From positions 1 through 17,740 of the forward strand of contig CABVRQ010000042.1 in assembly GCA_902500695.1 (NCBI GenBank): a stretch of 17,740 nucleotides of DNA, given 5' to 3'. A model generated the notes under the pieces. It saw only the letters and a program-made list of their open reading frames with translations, was not told where the DNA came from and searched no databases. This document shows positions 8,053 through 14,973 of the stretch, in pieces. Numbering within the stretch: position 1 is the stretch's first letter; each line of letters starts with the position of its first letter. Both the position numbers and the translations under genes were made by a program. Source of the stretch: an uncultured Nitrospira sp. GTDB taxonomy: Bacteria > Nitrospirota > Nitrospiria > Nitrospirales > UBA8639.

Positions 8053-8502
8053 TTAGGCGAGAAGACGGGGAGCAGGCGAAAGTCGACCGAAGATCGCGCG
8101 CTCTTTGCGTTTCATCCGTTTAGCTTCCCGATCGGTGGTTTCATGGTCATACCCTAGTAGGTGAAGGGTGCCATGGATGAGTAAACGCAGAATTTCTTCA
8201 TCAGCGGTGTTGTCAAATCGTGAAGCTTGAGCAAGGGCCACGGGAATACAAATCACGACATCTCCCACGAATGCCAATGACGACTGTAAGGCATCCTGCA
8301 TGGGGAAGGCTAGCACATCGGTCGCATAGTCCCGCTGTCGGTACGTCCCATTGAGTCTCCTCATGCGAGTCTTGCCCACGAAGGTGAGACTTAGATTGAC
8401 GGAAGGATACCCTGCCTGTTGTAACACGGCTTGCGTCAGGCGCCGAACTGTCGTGGGGCGAACGGATACTCGCCGGAGGTGGGAGCGAAGCCACACAGCC
8501 AT
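8053..8502 (-). CDS. ybeY: Endoribonuclease YbeY (rRNA maturation factor)
   Basis: A single-strand endoribonuclease acting in 16S rRNA 3' maturation and ribosome quality control. The 149 residues contain the family's zinc site HGTLHLLGYDHE with H110, H114 and H120, plus the conserved TDVLAFP (61-67) and GDVVI (80-84). Length is typical. The ATG lies six bases after the phoH stop, and no independent ribosome site is evident, so translation is probably coupled to phoH. The phoH-ybeY pairing is widespread. The HD-membrane phosphohydrolase gene often found between the two in other phyla is missing here. The tail after the last His is short and basic. Confidence 0.96.
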   Translation of the reverse strand: MAVWLRSHLRRVSVRPTTVRRLTQAVLQQAGYPSVNLSLTFVGKTRMRRLNGTYRQRDYATDVLAFPMQDALQSSLAFVGDVVICIPVALAQASRFDNTADEEILRLLIHGTLHLLGYDHETTDREAKRMKRKERAIFGRLSPAPRLLA

Positions 8503-8508
8503 CGGGGC

Positions 8509-9555
8509 TTACCGCGTTGGCCCCTGACCGTTTGTGTCCGACTTGGAAGAATTTCTATGAGATGCGGTCGAATGGCCGGTAGATATGTTGTGCGGGCTGT
8601 TGTTGGGCAGTTGGTGTTCAAACCGATCATATGCTTTGATAATTTCTTTAACCAACCGATGTCGGACCACATCTTGTTCCGAAAAATACACAAATTGTAT
8701 TCCGTCAATATTGAGGAGAATGTCAGCAATCTGGGCCAATCCGGATTTCTGTGAATCGGGAAGATCGATTTGGGTGATATCCCCGGTCACAATGGCCTTG
8801 GAATTGAGTCCGAGCCTGGTCAAAAACATTTTCATTTGTTCGGTGGTGGCGTTTTGAGCTTCATCCAGGATGACAAAGGCATCGTCGAGTGTTCGTCCCC
8901 GCATGAATGCCAGGGGAGCGATTTCAATTTCACCACGTTCGAGGAGCCGATTGGCCCGATCAATGTCCATCATGTTGTACAACGCATCGTACAGGGGCCG
9001 TAAATAGGGGTGCACTTTGGCAAAGAGGTCTCCCGGGAGAAAGCCGAGGTGTTCCCCTGCTTCCACGGCGGGCCGTGCAAGGATGATGCGACTGACCTGT
9101 TTATGCGTGAGCGCTGCCAACGCCATGGCCATGGCCAGATAGGTTTTCCCTGTCCCGGCCGGTCCAATGGCTATGACGAGATCTGATTGATTAATGGCTT
9201 CGAGATAGGCCTGCTGATTGGGAGTTTTCGGGTTGACAGTTCCTTTTTTTGTCGGAAGCGCGCTGGCCGAAACGGTATAGGGTTTGAGTGGAGTGTCAGG
9301 TTTTTCTTCTGTTGCCAGAATGGCTCGTGAAATATCGTCAGGTTTCAGTTCGTAATAGGTTCTGGTCCAATCGGCTAATTCCCGCAAAATATGTTCGGCC
9401 CGCAGAACTGACTCCGGCTGACCATGAAGGGTGATCTCATCGCCCCTGGCCGCCATTCGGACCTGGAGTTCCCCTTCGATCATTTTGAGGTGCAGATCGT
9501 GTGGGCCGAAAAGATTGGCTAAATCGACCCCTTCCCGTAGTTTAAATTTTCGCAC
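8509..9555 (-). CDS. PhoH-like ATPase (YbeZ type)
   Basis: A cytoplasmic P-loop ATPase of the PhoH/YbeZ family, linked to RNA metabolism and to YbeY, which is encoded directly after it. There is a small N-terminal KH-like region (about 1-75), then Walker A GPAGTGKT (131-138), the family signature RPAVEAGEHLGFLPGD (161-176), Walker B FVILDEAQ (227-234), GD in TGDITQIDLP (258-266), and Arg residues in VVRHRLV (297-303). The last 30 or so residues are polar and low-complexity. The start is GTG at 9555: an in-frame TGA stands 15 bases upstream, so no earlier start is possible in this frame. AGGAGG lies 15 bases from the GTG, further than usual, which leaves the exact start a little uncertain. A sigma-70-like promoter precedes it. 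Confidence 0.95.
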   Translation of the reverse strand: MRKFKLREGVDLANLFGPHDLHLKMIEGELQVRMAARGDEITLHGQPESVLRAEHILRELADWTRTYYELKPDDISRAILATEEKPDTPLKPYTVSASALPTKKGTVNPKTPNQQAYLEAINQSDLVIAIGPAGTGKTYLAMAMALAALTHKQVSRIILARPAVEAGEHLGFLPGDLFAKVHPYLRPLYDALYNMMDIDRANRLLERGEIEIAPLAFMRGRTLDDAFVILDEAQNATTEQMKMFLTRLGLNSKAIVTGDITQIDLPDSQKSGLAQIADILLNIDGIQFVYFSEQDVVRHRLVKEIIKAYDRFEHQLPNNSPHNISTGHSTASHRNSSKSDTNGQGPTR

Positions 9556-9602
9556 GTAGGATTCGATTCACCTCCTGTTAGCCATAATGACACTCATAGG
9601 TG

Positions 9603-9631
9603 ATTCTAGCAAAGGTTTGAGATTGGCTCAA
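9603..9631 (-). promoter_or_regulatory. Sigma-70-like promoter for phoH-ybeY
   Basis: On the minus strand TTGAGC (9631-9626) and TAGAAT (9608-9603) are separated by exactly 17 bases. The expected transcript start is near 9596, about 40 bases before the phoH GTG. This falls in the gap between mutM and phoH, so phoH can be transcribed independently of mutM. It may serve ybeY and ftsY as well. Confidence 0.6.
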
Positions 9632-9646
9632 GGAAGGAGATGGAGA

Positions 9647-10477
9647 TTACCGTCTCTTTTGGCAGGTCGAACAATAAAATGAGCTGCGTTCACTTTGCAT
9701 GCGCGTGATGAGGGTTGGACAACCATGCGAGCATGGCAATCCTGCCTTCTGGTAGACCTGATGCGCTTCCTGAAAGTGTCCCTGTGATCCCTCGGGAGCA
9801 CGAAAGTCTCTGATGGAAGAGCCTCCGGCAAGAATGGCTTCCTGTAATACCGTATGCATGGTGTCATAGAGCCGTTGACAGGTTGAGACGCCCAGCCGAT
9901 AACCATGAGCCTGGGGGTGCACTCTGGCGCGAAATAGGATTTCATTGGCATAGATGTTTCCAATTCCGGCGAGGCGATGTTGATCGAGGAGAAAGGGTTT
10001 CAGTCTGCCTCGACAGCTTTGAATGAGCTTAATGAAGGGTTGTGCACCTATATCCAGGGCGTCAGAGCCAAATCGGCGTTGCATGAAGGCTTCCAAATCT
10101 GCTGGGGCGAACAGCCAGAGCCGGCCAAACCGTCGGGGATTCCAGTAATGCAGCTCAGTGGCCGGAGATCCGGAAACCTCGATGCGGCAATGGATGTGTT
10201 GAGGGGTTGAGGCCAAGGCTGGATGGAAAAACCAAAGTCCGGTCATTCCCTGCTCTGAAAGGAGGTACCGGGTTTCGTTGGCTCGATGGCAGGTAAAGAT
10301 TAGACATTTGCCTTTCCGGGCAATATTGGTGATCGTGGAGTGCTGAAACCAGGGGATGAGGTCATGCCCTATGCGCACAATATCCGAACGGTGAATGGTG
10401 AGCGTTTCAATCGTCCCACCCAGGACATGCCGGTTCAGATGGTTGAGGATAACTTCGACTTCAGGGAGCTCGGGCAT
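9647..10477 (-). CDS. mutM: Formamidopyrimidine-DNA glycosylase (Fpg/MutM)
   Basis: A base-excision repair enzyme removing 8-oxoguanine and formamidopyrimidines, with AP-lyase activity. Present are the N-terminal catalytic PELPEVE (Pro2, Glu3), the lysine of RKGKC (K57), NPRRFG (113-118) of the void-filling loop, the helix-two-turn-helix with GIGNIYANE (171-179), and a C-terminal zinc finger with C249, C253, C269 and C272. Length (276) is normal. The finger is unusual: its first pair is C-SHG-C (three residues between) rather than C-x2-C. The distance from first to third Cys is unchanged compared with the E. coli enzyme as I remember it, so the second Cys has moved by one place. The start is fixed by MPELPEVE, although no ribosome site precedes it. 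It is divergent from the zinc-ribbon gene, sharing a 296-base intergenic region. Confidence 0.96.
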   Translation of the reverse strand: MPELPEVEVILNHLNRHVLGGTIETLTIHRSDIVRIGHDLIPWFQHSTITNIARKGKCLIFTCHRANETRYLLSEQGMTGLWFFHPALASTPQHIHCRIEVSGSPATELHYWNPRRFGRLWLFAPADLEAFMQRRFGSDALDIGAQPFIKLIQSCRGRLKPFLLDQHRLAGIGNIYANEILFRARVHPQAHGYRLGVSTCQRLYDTMHTVLQEAILAGGSSIRDFRAPEGSQGHFQEAHQVYQKAGLPCSHGCPTLITRMQSERSSFYCSTCQKRR

Positions 10478-10703
10478 AAAAGGTTACGCGGAGAAAATGA
10501 AAGAGTTGAACGCGCTTGGGTACGTTTTTCCTATTATGGAAGGTTGTATCAGATTAGAAGTGGCACTGGGTATGGCCATGTTCATTTTCGGGGAGGTATC
10601 TTTTTGGTCAAGCCAATAAGCTCCGGCTCAAGTGTGATCAGAGTGGATTGAGCCAAGCTCTGAACGGGAAGCCTGGCCTGGAAAGAGGATCTGGAGTGTT
10701 TGG

Positions 10704-10733
10704 TTGCGGGATCTCTGGGAAGAAGCCTATACT
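10704..10733 (+). promoter_or_regulatory. Candidate sigma-70 promoter for the zinc-ribbon gene
   Basis: TTGCGG (10704-10709) and TATACT (10728-10733) are 18 bases apart, about 40 bases before the start of the zinc-ribbon gene. The -10 is a good match and the -35 moderate. On the opposite strand I see no clear promoter for mutM in the same region. Confidence 0.5.
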
Positions 10734-10773
10734 TTGAACGAGACTTGCTCAATAGCGTGGATAAGGAAGAAGC

Positions 10774-11133
10774 ATGACACAATTAAGCATCAAGCAGGTT
10801 GAAGAACGGTTAGGAGAAGTGAAGTGTCCTATTTGCAAGGCCAACCGTTTTGGAATCGACTCCAGGACGGCAACAGAAGACGGGGAATGGAAAGCGATTT
10901 GTATCGGGTGCCACTATATGTTTCCCGTTCATACCGATATGGATTTTTATGTACAAACCCAGCCGGATATTCCATATCATCTCAAGGAAATTCCATGTCC
11001 ATCCTGTCGGCATCGCGGGGTGTCCCTGGACTTTAGAGCCGTACTCTCGGTTCGTGAATCCGTCTATTTTGTCACTTGTCCCGGTTGTCAGCTCAAGTTT
11101 CCTGAACGGTCCCATTTGGAATCGTTTGAGTAA
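10774..11133 (+). CDS. Double zinc-ribbon protein of unknown function
   Basis: A 119-residue cytoplasmic protein with two similar zinc-ribbon halves: C18-PI-C21 with C43-IG-C46, and C75-PS-C78 with C102-PG-C105. Each half has the form C-P-x-C, a 21- to 23-residue beta stretch, and C-x-G-C followed by an aromatic or Phe-Pro motif (MFPV, KFPE), suggesting internal duplication. No enzyme domain or signal peptide is visible. Such ribbons usually bind nucleic acid or protein partners. AAGGA lies six bases before the ATG. The next gene starts 24 bases after the stop, so the two probably form an operon. I do not recognise the family. Confidence 0.8.
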   Translation: MTQLSIKQVEERLGEVKCPICKANRFGIDSRTATEDGEWKAICIGCHYMFPVHTDMDFYVQTQPDIPYHLKEIPCPSCRHRGVSLDFRAVLSVRESVYFVTCPGCQLKFPERSHLESFE

Positions 11134-11157
11134 TCATCTGTAGAGGAGATTGTCATC

Positions 11158-11370
11158 ATGGATCACGATACCACTTCTGAAGAACCGAACGATTCTGAAA
11201 CAGGCGGCGCCAAAGATCCCCAGGCCGTCCTTCCTAAGAAAATTAAAAAAGAATTGTCTGTTGTATCTCTCCCTCATGATAATGATGTGATGGCTCAAGA
11301 AATGGCGGATATGTTTGACGAAGATCGAGTCACGCATCAACATGGAAATGCCGAGCCGGAAAAGGATTAG
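11158..11370 (+). CDS. Small acidic protein of unknown function
   Basis: A 70-residue, strongly charged protein with an acidic N-terminus (MDHDTTSEEPNDSE), a short basic patch (PKKIKKE, about 26-32) and a probable short helix (about 43-57). GAGGAG lies nine bases before the ATG, and the gene follows the zinc-ribbon gene after 24 bases. No domain is recognised, and no signal peptide or membrane segment is present. The ribosome site and spacing make it a likely real gene. Its role is unknown, possibly a partner of the zinc-ribbon protein. Confidence 0.65.
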   Translation: MDHDTTSEEPNDSETGGAKDPQAVLPKKIKKELSVVSLPHDNDVMAQEMADMFDEDRVTHQHGNAEPEKD

Positions 11371-11739
11371 TAAAAAGACCAATTATACGTTCCTGCCTTC
11401 TGTAAATTTCTTATCCCCATTCCCCTCTATCATGGTTTCATTTTCCACGTTCTCTTTGTAGAGAGTTACGATGTTTGGGCTAGCCTTTGAAACTTCCCCC
11501 GCGTAACTTTCCCTCTGTTTTTATTGATCAGAGCATTAATTGGTTTTTTCTAAGTGGATGAATTCATTGTGTATTCATAATGAATTGGACTTTGGGAATT
11601 TGAGTTTTAGTTCTAAGTGAGGGATGACCGTTTTTCCCTTATAACAGTCCTAAAAAAATGGACGGACATTTTGACTCTTTTGCAAAAAAATCTCATCGAA
11701 GGATGAAATTCTACATGTGTATTTAAACGGGTGGGCGTC
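11371..11739. other. AT-rich intergenic region with inverted repeat
   Basis: There is no gene here on either strand. The region is visibly richer in A/T than its flanks, with several homopolymer runs. An inverted repeat AATTCATT (11561-11568) with AATGAATT (11579-11586) encloses ten bases, and a longer-range pair AGTTACG with CGTAACT lies near 11464-11508. The first could be a regulator site for the downstream gene block. No T-run terminator for the upstream operon was recognised. Confidence 0.4.
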
Positions 11740-11768
11740 TTGTTCCCTTTTTTTATCAATGGTAGGAT
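11740..11768 (+). promoter_or_regulatory. Candidate promoter of the coiled-coil/OmpA/GTPase block
   Basis: TTGTTC (11740-11745) and TAGGAT (11763-11768) are 17 bases apart, with a T-rich spacer. The hexamers are only moderate matches. Position supports the call: about 65 bases before the first gene of the block and immediately before a strong hairpin. No -24/-12 (GG-N10-GC) element was found in this intergenic region. Confidence 0.4.
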
Positions 11769-11806
11769 AACTTCGCTTAAGGGGTGTTCCCTAAGACGTA
11801 GAAGTT
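11769..11806 (+). promoter_or_regulatory. Leader hairpin or operator before the envelope GTPase block
   Basis: Two nested inverted repeats make one structure. The outer arms are AACTTC (11769-11774) and GAAGTT (11801-11806). Inside them CTTA-A-GGG and CCC-TAAG pair seven bases around a GTGTT loop with one bulged A. It begins directly after the candidate -10 and ends about 28 bases before the chosen start codon, so it could be an RNA leader fold or a palindromic operator at the transcription start. Confidence 0.5.
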
Positions 11807-11833
11807 ATTGGCCTACCTCCTGGAGTGACGACT

Positions 11834-12463
11834 ATGAGTGTGATTGAACCCTCAAAAAAAACATTCAAGACCGTGGCCTATGAAGTCTCGAGTTCCTCTC
11901 AGGATACTTCGTCTTCCCAAGAGGGAGAATGGGCGGCACAGTCCGAAGAAGGGAGCCTGGATAAGGTTAGGGATATTCTCTTCGGGGCCCAAAGTCGGGA
12001 AATTGAAAAACGGTTCGCTGTGTTGGAGGATAGGTTGTTACAGGAAAGCGGCCGCCTACGAGAGGATCTTACCAAGTCTGTTGAGGATCTAAAAACGCAC
12101 ATGAATCAGGAAATCCAAGGGTTAGTCGGGAAATTACAGCAGGAACAGGATCGACGCACCTCCACCATTCAGGATATGGGACAAACAGTCAAGACCGTTG
12201 AAACCCAAATAAGTAAACGGATTGTGGAATTAACGGAGCATGCTTCGAATCAATTTCAGGCGATACGCGCAGACATGCAGAAGCAAAAACATGAGCTGAT
12301 TGAACAGGATCAGGAGGCCATGAGCCGAATGGAGTCTCAATTCCAACAAGCGGTCAATGAGTTGAAGGTTGAGAAAACCGATCGGGCAGTATTGGCTGAA
12401 ATGTTGATGGAAGTCGCGTTGCGCCTCAAAATGGGGGCCAAGGACACTGAGACCCAATCATGA
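11834..12463 (+). CDS. Coiled-coil protein of the OmpA/GTPase block
   Basis: A 209-residue soluble protein. After a Ser/Gln-rich N-terminal tail comes a conserved-looking segment LDKVRDILFGAQSREIEKRF (42-61), then a long Glu/Gln/Lys-rich heptad region (about 50-185) predicted as coiled coil, and a C-terminal amphipathic helix, DRAVLAEMLMEVALRLKMG (183-201). From memory, proteins with this LFG-x-Q and C-terminal AEML pattern occur next to similar OmpA-domain and small-GTPase genes in other bacteria; no function is known to me. I chose the ATG at 11834, with GGAG eight bases upstream, over the in-frame GTG at 11825, which overlaps the ribosome site. It is 119 bases before the OmpA-domain gene and probably forms one operon with it. 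No signal peptide, so it is expected in the cytoplasm as a scaffold or tether. Confidence 0.8.
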   Translation: MSVIEPSKKTFKTVAYEVSSSSQDTSSSQEGEWAAQSEEGSLDKVRDILFGAQSREIEKRFAVLEDRLLQESGRLREDLTKSVEDLKTHMNQEIQGLVGKLQQEQDRRTSTIQDMGQTVKTVETQISKRIVELTEHASNQFQAIRADMQKQKHELIEQDQEAMSRMESQFQQAVNELKVEKTDRAVLAEMLMEVALRLKMGAKDTETQS

Positions 12464-12582
12464 AGTCTTGAAACTGGCATCTTGGGGTTATACCTCCCAT
12501 GACGAAGGCAGACGATCAATTACACGTGTTTTTTTCCCTTCCCCCCATCAGAAAAACGTCAGCTTCCCCCTGAAGGCCAATT

Positions 12583-14379
12583 ATGGAACGTACGCGTCGT
12601 TCGTCTCCTACTCATCCACCATCGGAGTTTGACAAAGGAGAGTCGGAAGATTTTTCGGCCCTTCGTCGTTTGTTGTTGTCTCCCGAGCAAGTTCAATTAG
12701 ATCGTATACGACAACGTCTGGATACGTTGGTGATAGGGCCGCAGGAAGTGAGTCGTGTCCTGCCGGATGCCATTCGCCTTCGAGCCAGGCAGGATAATCG
12801 GTTATTGGCTTCCATGCTCCCGATTACACAAGAAGCATTGGCTCTTTCCATTAAACAATCTCCCCAGCTCATTAGTGATTCCATCGCTCCCATCTTGGGA
12901 TCTGCCATTCGAAAAGCCATTTCTCGGGCCATGGGGGAAATGTTCCAATCTCTCAATCAGACGTTGGAATATAGTATGTCCTGGCAAGGACTTCAGTGGC
13001 GTTGGGAGGCGTGGAAAACAAACAGGCCTTTTGTAGAAGTGGTGTTGTTGCATACTCTTCGCTTTAGAGTGGAACAAGTATTTTTGATCCATAAAAAAAC
13101 GGGATTGTTACTCAGTCATGTGATGGCGGAAGGGATATCCAGCCAAGGGGAAGCGGCAATTTCCGGCATGTTGACAGCCATTCAGGATTTTGTAAGGGAT
13201 TCGTTTCAGCAGGGTCAGGATGAAGGATTGGAGTCGCTCAGGATTGGTGATTTGACTGTCTGGATAGAACAGGGTTCCAGCGCTATTTTGGCCACCGTGA
13301 TTCGGGGAAACCCTCCTGTGAAATTGCGCGATTTTCTTCAAAACACCCTCGAATCCCTTCATGCCCAATATTCGGATTCCCTGCAAAATTTTCAAGGTGA
13401 TGCCGCTGTTTTTTTAGAGACCAGAGCCCATTTGGAAGATTGTCTCCAGGCACAATTCGAAAAAAAACGAAAAGGGGTTCCGGTCGCATTTTGGGTGTTA
13501 AGTGCGCTTCTCCTGATCCTTTTGGGATGGTGGGCCTATCAGGCTTCTCTCAGTCATCAACAGTGGACGGAGTTGTTAAAGCGCATTGCGGCTGAACCGG
13601 GAATTGTGGTGACGACTATTCAGGAGGAAGGGGGGCGAACGGTGTTCCACGGATTGAGGGACCCGCTGGCTGTTGACCCTGAACGGTTGCTGGAAGAGGT
13701 GGGATATCCTCCCCATGCGGCCGGTTTTCACTTTGAACCGTTTATTGCCCTCACTCCGGAGATGGTTCGTCAGCGGGCAATCACCGTTTTACAGCCACCC
13801 GAATCGGTGGAGGTGAGCATTGAGGGTAGCCGGATCATTCTGATGGGGGAAAGTTCCCATGACTGGATTTCGAGAGTGGCTCGATCGGCCTCGGCAATCC
13901 CCGGGGTTTCGGAGATTTCCTTGGAACGTCTCATTGACACGGATGTGAATCAATTTGAAGCACTTCAGGTCGAATTGGAAGGGCAAGCAATTTTCTTTTT
14001 CCCAGGTCAGGGGAGGTTGCCGAATCGGGAATTGGGAAAAATTCAGCAGGTGAAATTCATTCTTCAGGAATTGGATAAAAAAGCCATGCAGCTCGGCCGG
14101 AAACCCTCTATTAATGTCATGGGTTATTCCAGTCCTGTGGGCTCTCAATTGACCAACATTGCACTGAGTAAAATGCGAGCCCAAAAAGTTCTGGAAATAC
14201 TCGATGAATACCCCTTTCAGGTCTTAAAACTTTCAGCCTTTGGCAAAGGGGTTGACCCTGATGTGAAATCCGGTTCTGGGGAAGGGCAGGGGTTTTCTGC
14301 GAGTCGGCGAGTGTCTTTCAAGGTCGTGGAACCCGGGATAACCCAACGCAGGGAAATGGGAGAGAGGACCGGACGGTGA
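12583..14379 (+). CDS. Single-pass membrane protein: cytoplasmic domain, BON repeats, OmpA-like domain
   Basis: The core of the block, 598 residues. Residues 25-290 form a large cytoplasmic region opening with LRRLLLSPEQVQLDRIRQRL and including RLRARQDNRLLASMLP, FQSLNQTLEYSMSW and FVEVVLLHTLRFRVEQVFLIH (around 150-170). One transmembrane helix (about 299-322) follows. The periplasmic part has BON-like sequence at about 335-365 and 395-452 and an OmpA-like module at about 475-582 (GYSSPVGSQLTN, LSKMRAQKV). The peptidoglycan-binding Arg is kept (R532), but the Asp expected 15 residues before it is Ser517, so cell-wall binding may be weak or altered. AAGG lies six bases before the ATG. The stop overlaps the GTPase start by four bases, indicating coupled translation. 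Topology suggests it carries a signal between a cytoplasmic GTPase and the periplasm. The function is inferred, not known. Confidence 0.85.
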   Translation: MERTRRSSPTHPPSEFDKGESEDFSALRRLLLSPEQVQLDRIRQRLDTLVIGPQEVSRVLPDAIRLRARQDNRLLASMLPITQEALALSIKQSPQLISDSIAPILGSAIRKAISRAMGEMFQSLNQTLEYSMSWQGLQWRWEAWKTNRPFVEVVLLHTLRFRVEQVFLIHKKTGLLLSHVMAEGISSQGEAAISGMLTAIQDFVRDSFQQGQDEGLESLRIGDLTVWIEQGSSAILATVIRGNPPVKLRDFLQNTLESLHAQYSDSLQNFQGDAAVFLETRAHLEDCLQAQFEKKRKGVPVAFWVLSALLLILLGWWAYQASLSHQQWTELLKRIAAEPGIVVTTIQEEGGRTVFHGLRDPLAVDPERLLEEVGYPPHAAGFHFEPFIALTPEMVRQRAITVLQPPESVEVSIEGSRIILMGESSHDWISRVARSASAIPGVSEISLERLIDTDVNQFEALQVELEGQAIFFFPGQGRLPNRELGKIQQVKFILQELDKKAMQLGRKPSINVMGYSSPVGSQLTNIALSKMRAQKVLEILDEYPFQVLKLSAFGKGVDPDVKSGSGEGQGFSASRRVSFKVVEPGITQRREMGERTGR

Positions 14380-14873
14380 TTCAGAAAAAAATTTGTATGT
14401 TAGGTGGGTTTGCCGTAGGGAAAACGAGCCTGGTGAAACGATTGGTATCCGGCATTTTTTCAGAAAAATATCTCACCACGGTCGGGGTCAAGATTGATCA
14501 AAAATCTTTGTCGGTATGCGGGCAAGACCTTCTGCTGGTTCTTTGGGATCTCTACGGCGATGATGACTTCCAAAAAGTTCGGGCGTCGTATTTGCAAGGG
14601 TCATCGGGATATATCCTGGTGATAGATGGAACAAGGAAAGAAACGGTAGATGTGGCAGGCAAGTTACATGAATTAGCCCGGAAGACCATCGGTCCTGTTC
14701 CTTTTGTTCTTCTGCTCAATAAACATGATTTGGTGGATGCGTGGGTGGTGGAGTGTCCCATGGTTTCTGATCTCAGTGCCCAAGCCTGTCTGGTATCCAT
14801 GGTGAGCGCAAAAACCGGTGAAGGTGTCGAAGCCGCGTTTTCCGCCTTATCCGAGGCGATGCTGAAATCCTGA
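14376..14873 (+). CDS. Small Ras-like GTPase
   Basis: A 165-residue single-domain GTPase of the Ras/Rab/Roc type. G1 is GGFAVGKT (10-17), the switch I Thr is in YLTTVGVKI (32-40), G3 is WDLYG (57-61), G4 NKHD (115-118) and G5 SAKTG (144-148). There is no membrane anchor or signal, so it is cytoplasmic. The switch II start is DLYGDDDF: the position of Ras Gln61 is Asp62, which predicts slow intrinsic hydrolysis or a need for a partner protein. The GTG start overlaps the stop of the OmpA-domain gene (GTGA), with GAGAGG eight bases upstream. This makes the large cytoplasmic half of that protein, or the coiled-coil protein, the obvious candidate partner or GAP. It resembles MglA-like bacterial GTPases in size but lacks an adjacent roadblock (MglB) gene. 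Confidence 0.9.
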   Translation: MIQKKICMLGGFAVGKTSLVKRLVSGIFSEKYLTTVGVKIDQKSLSVCGQDLLLVLWDLYGDDDFQKVRASYLQGSSGYILVIDGTRKETVDVAGKLHELARKTIGPVPFVLLLNKHDLVDAWVVECPMVSDLSAQACLVSMVSAKTGEGVEAAFSALSEAMLKS

Positions 14874-14894
14874 GGTCAGACGGGATCAAATACG

Positions 14895-14920
14895 CATCGA
14901 CCGGTAAGTATTCGTCGATG
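14895..14920. promoter_or_regulatory. Inverted repeat before the sigma-54 activator gene
   Basis: CATCGAC (14895-14901) and GTCGATG (14914-14920) form a perfect seven-base inverted repeat around a 12-base spacer. It lies 21 bases after the GTPase stop and 53 bases before the activator start. No T-run follows, so it is more likely an operator or an mRNA hairpin than an intrinsic terminator. Confidence 0.35.
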
Positions 14921-14973
14921 AGTTCAATGAGATTCCCTCATCCCCTCGTCATTAACAGAGATTGGTGAGACTC

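Noticed and set aside
14884..14896. A GG-N10-GC pair before the activator gene as a second sigma-54 promoter
   Set aside because: Only the spacing fits; the bases around GG and GC do not match the TGGCAC and TTGC elements.
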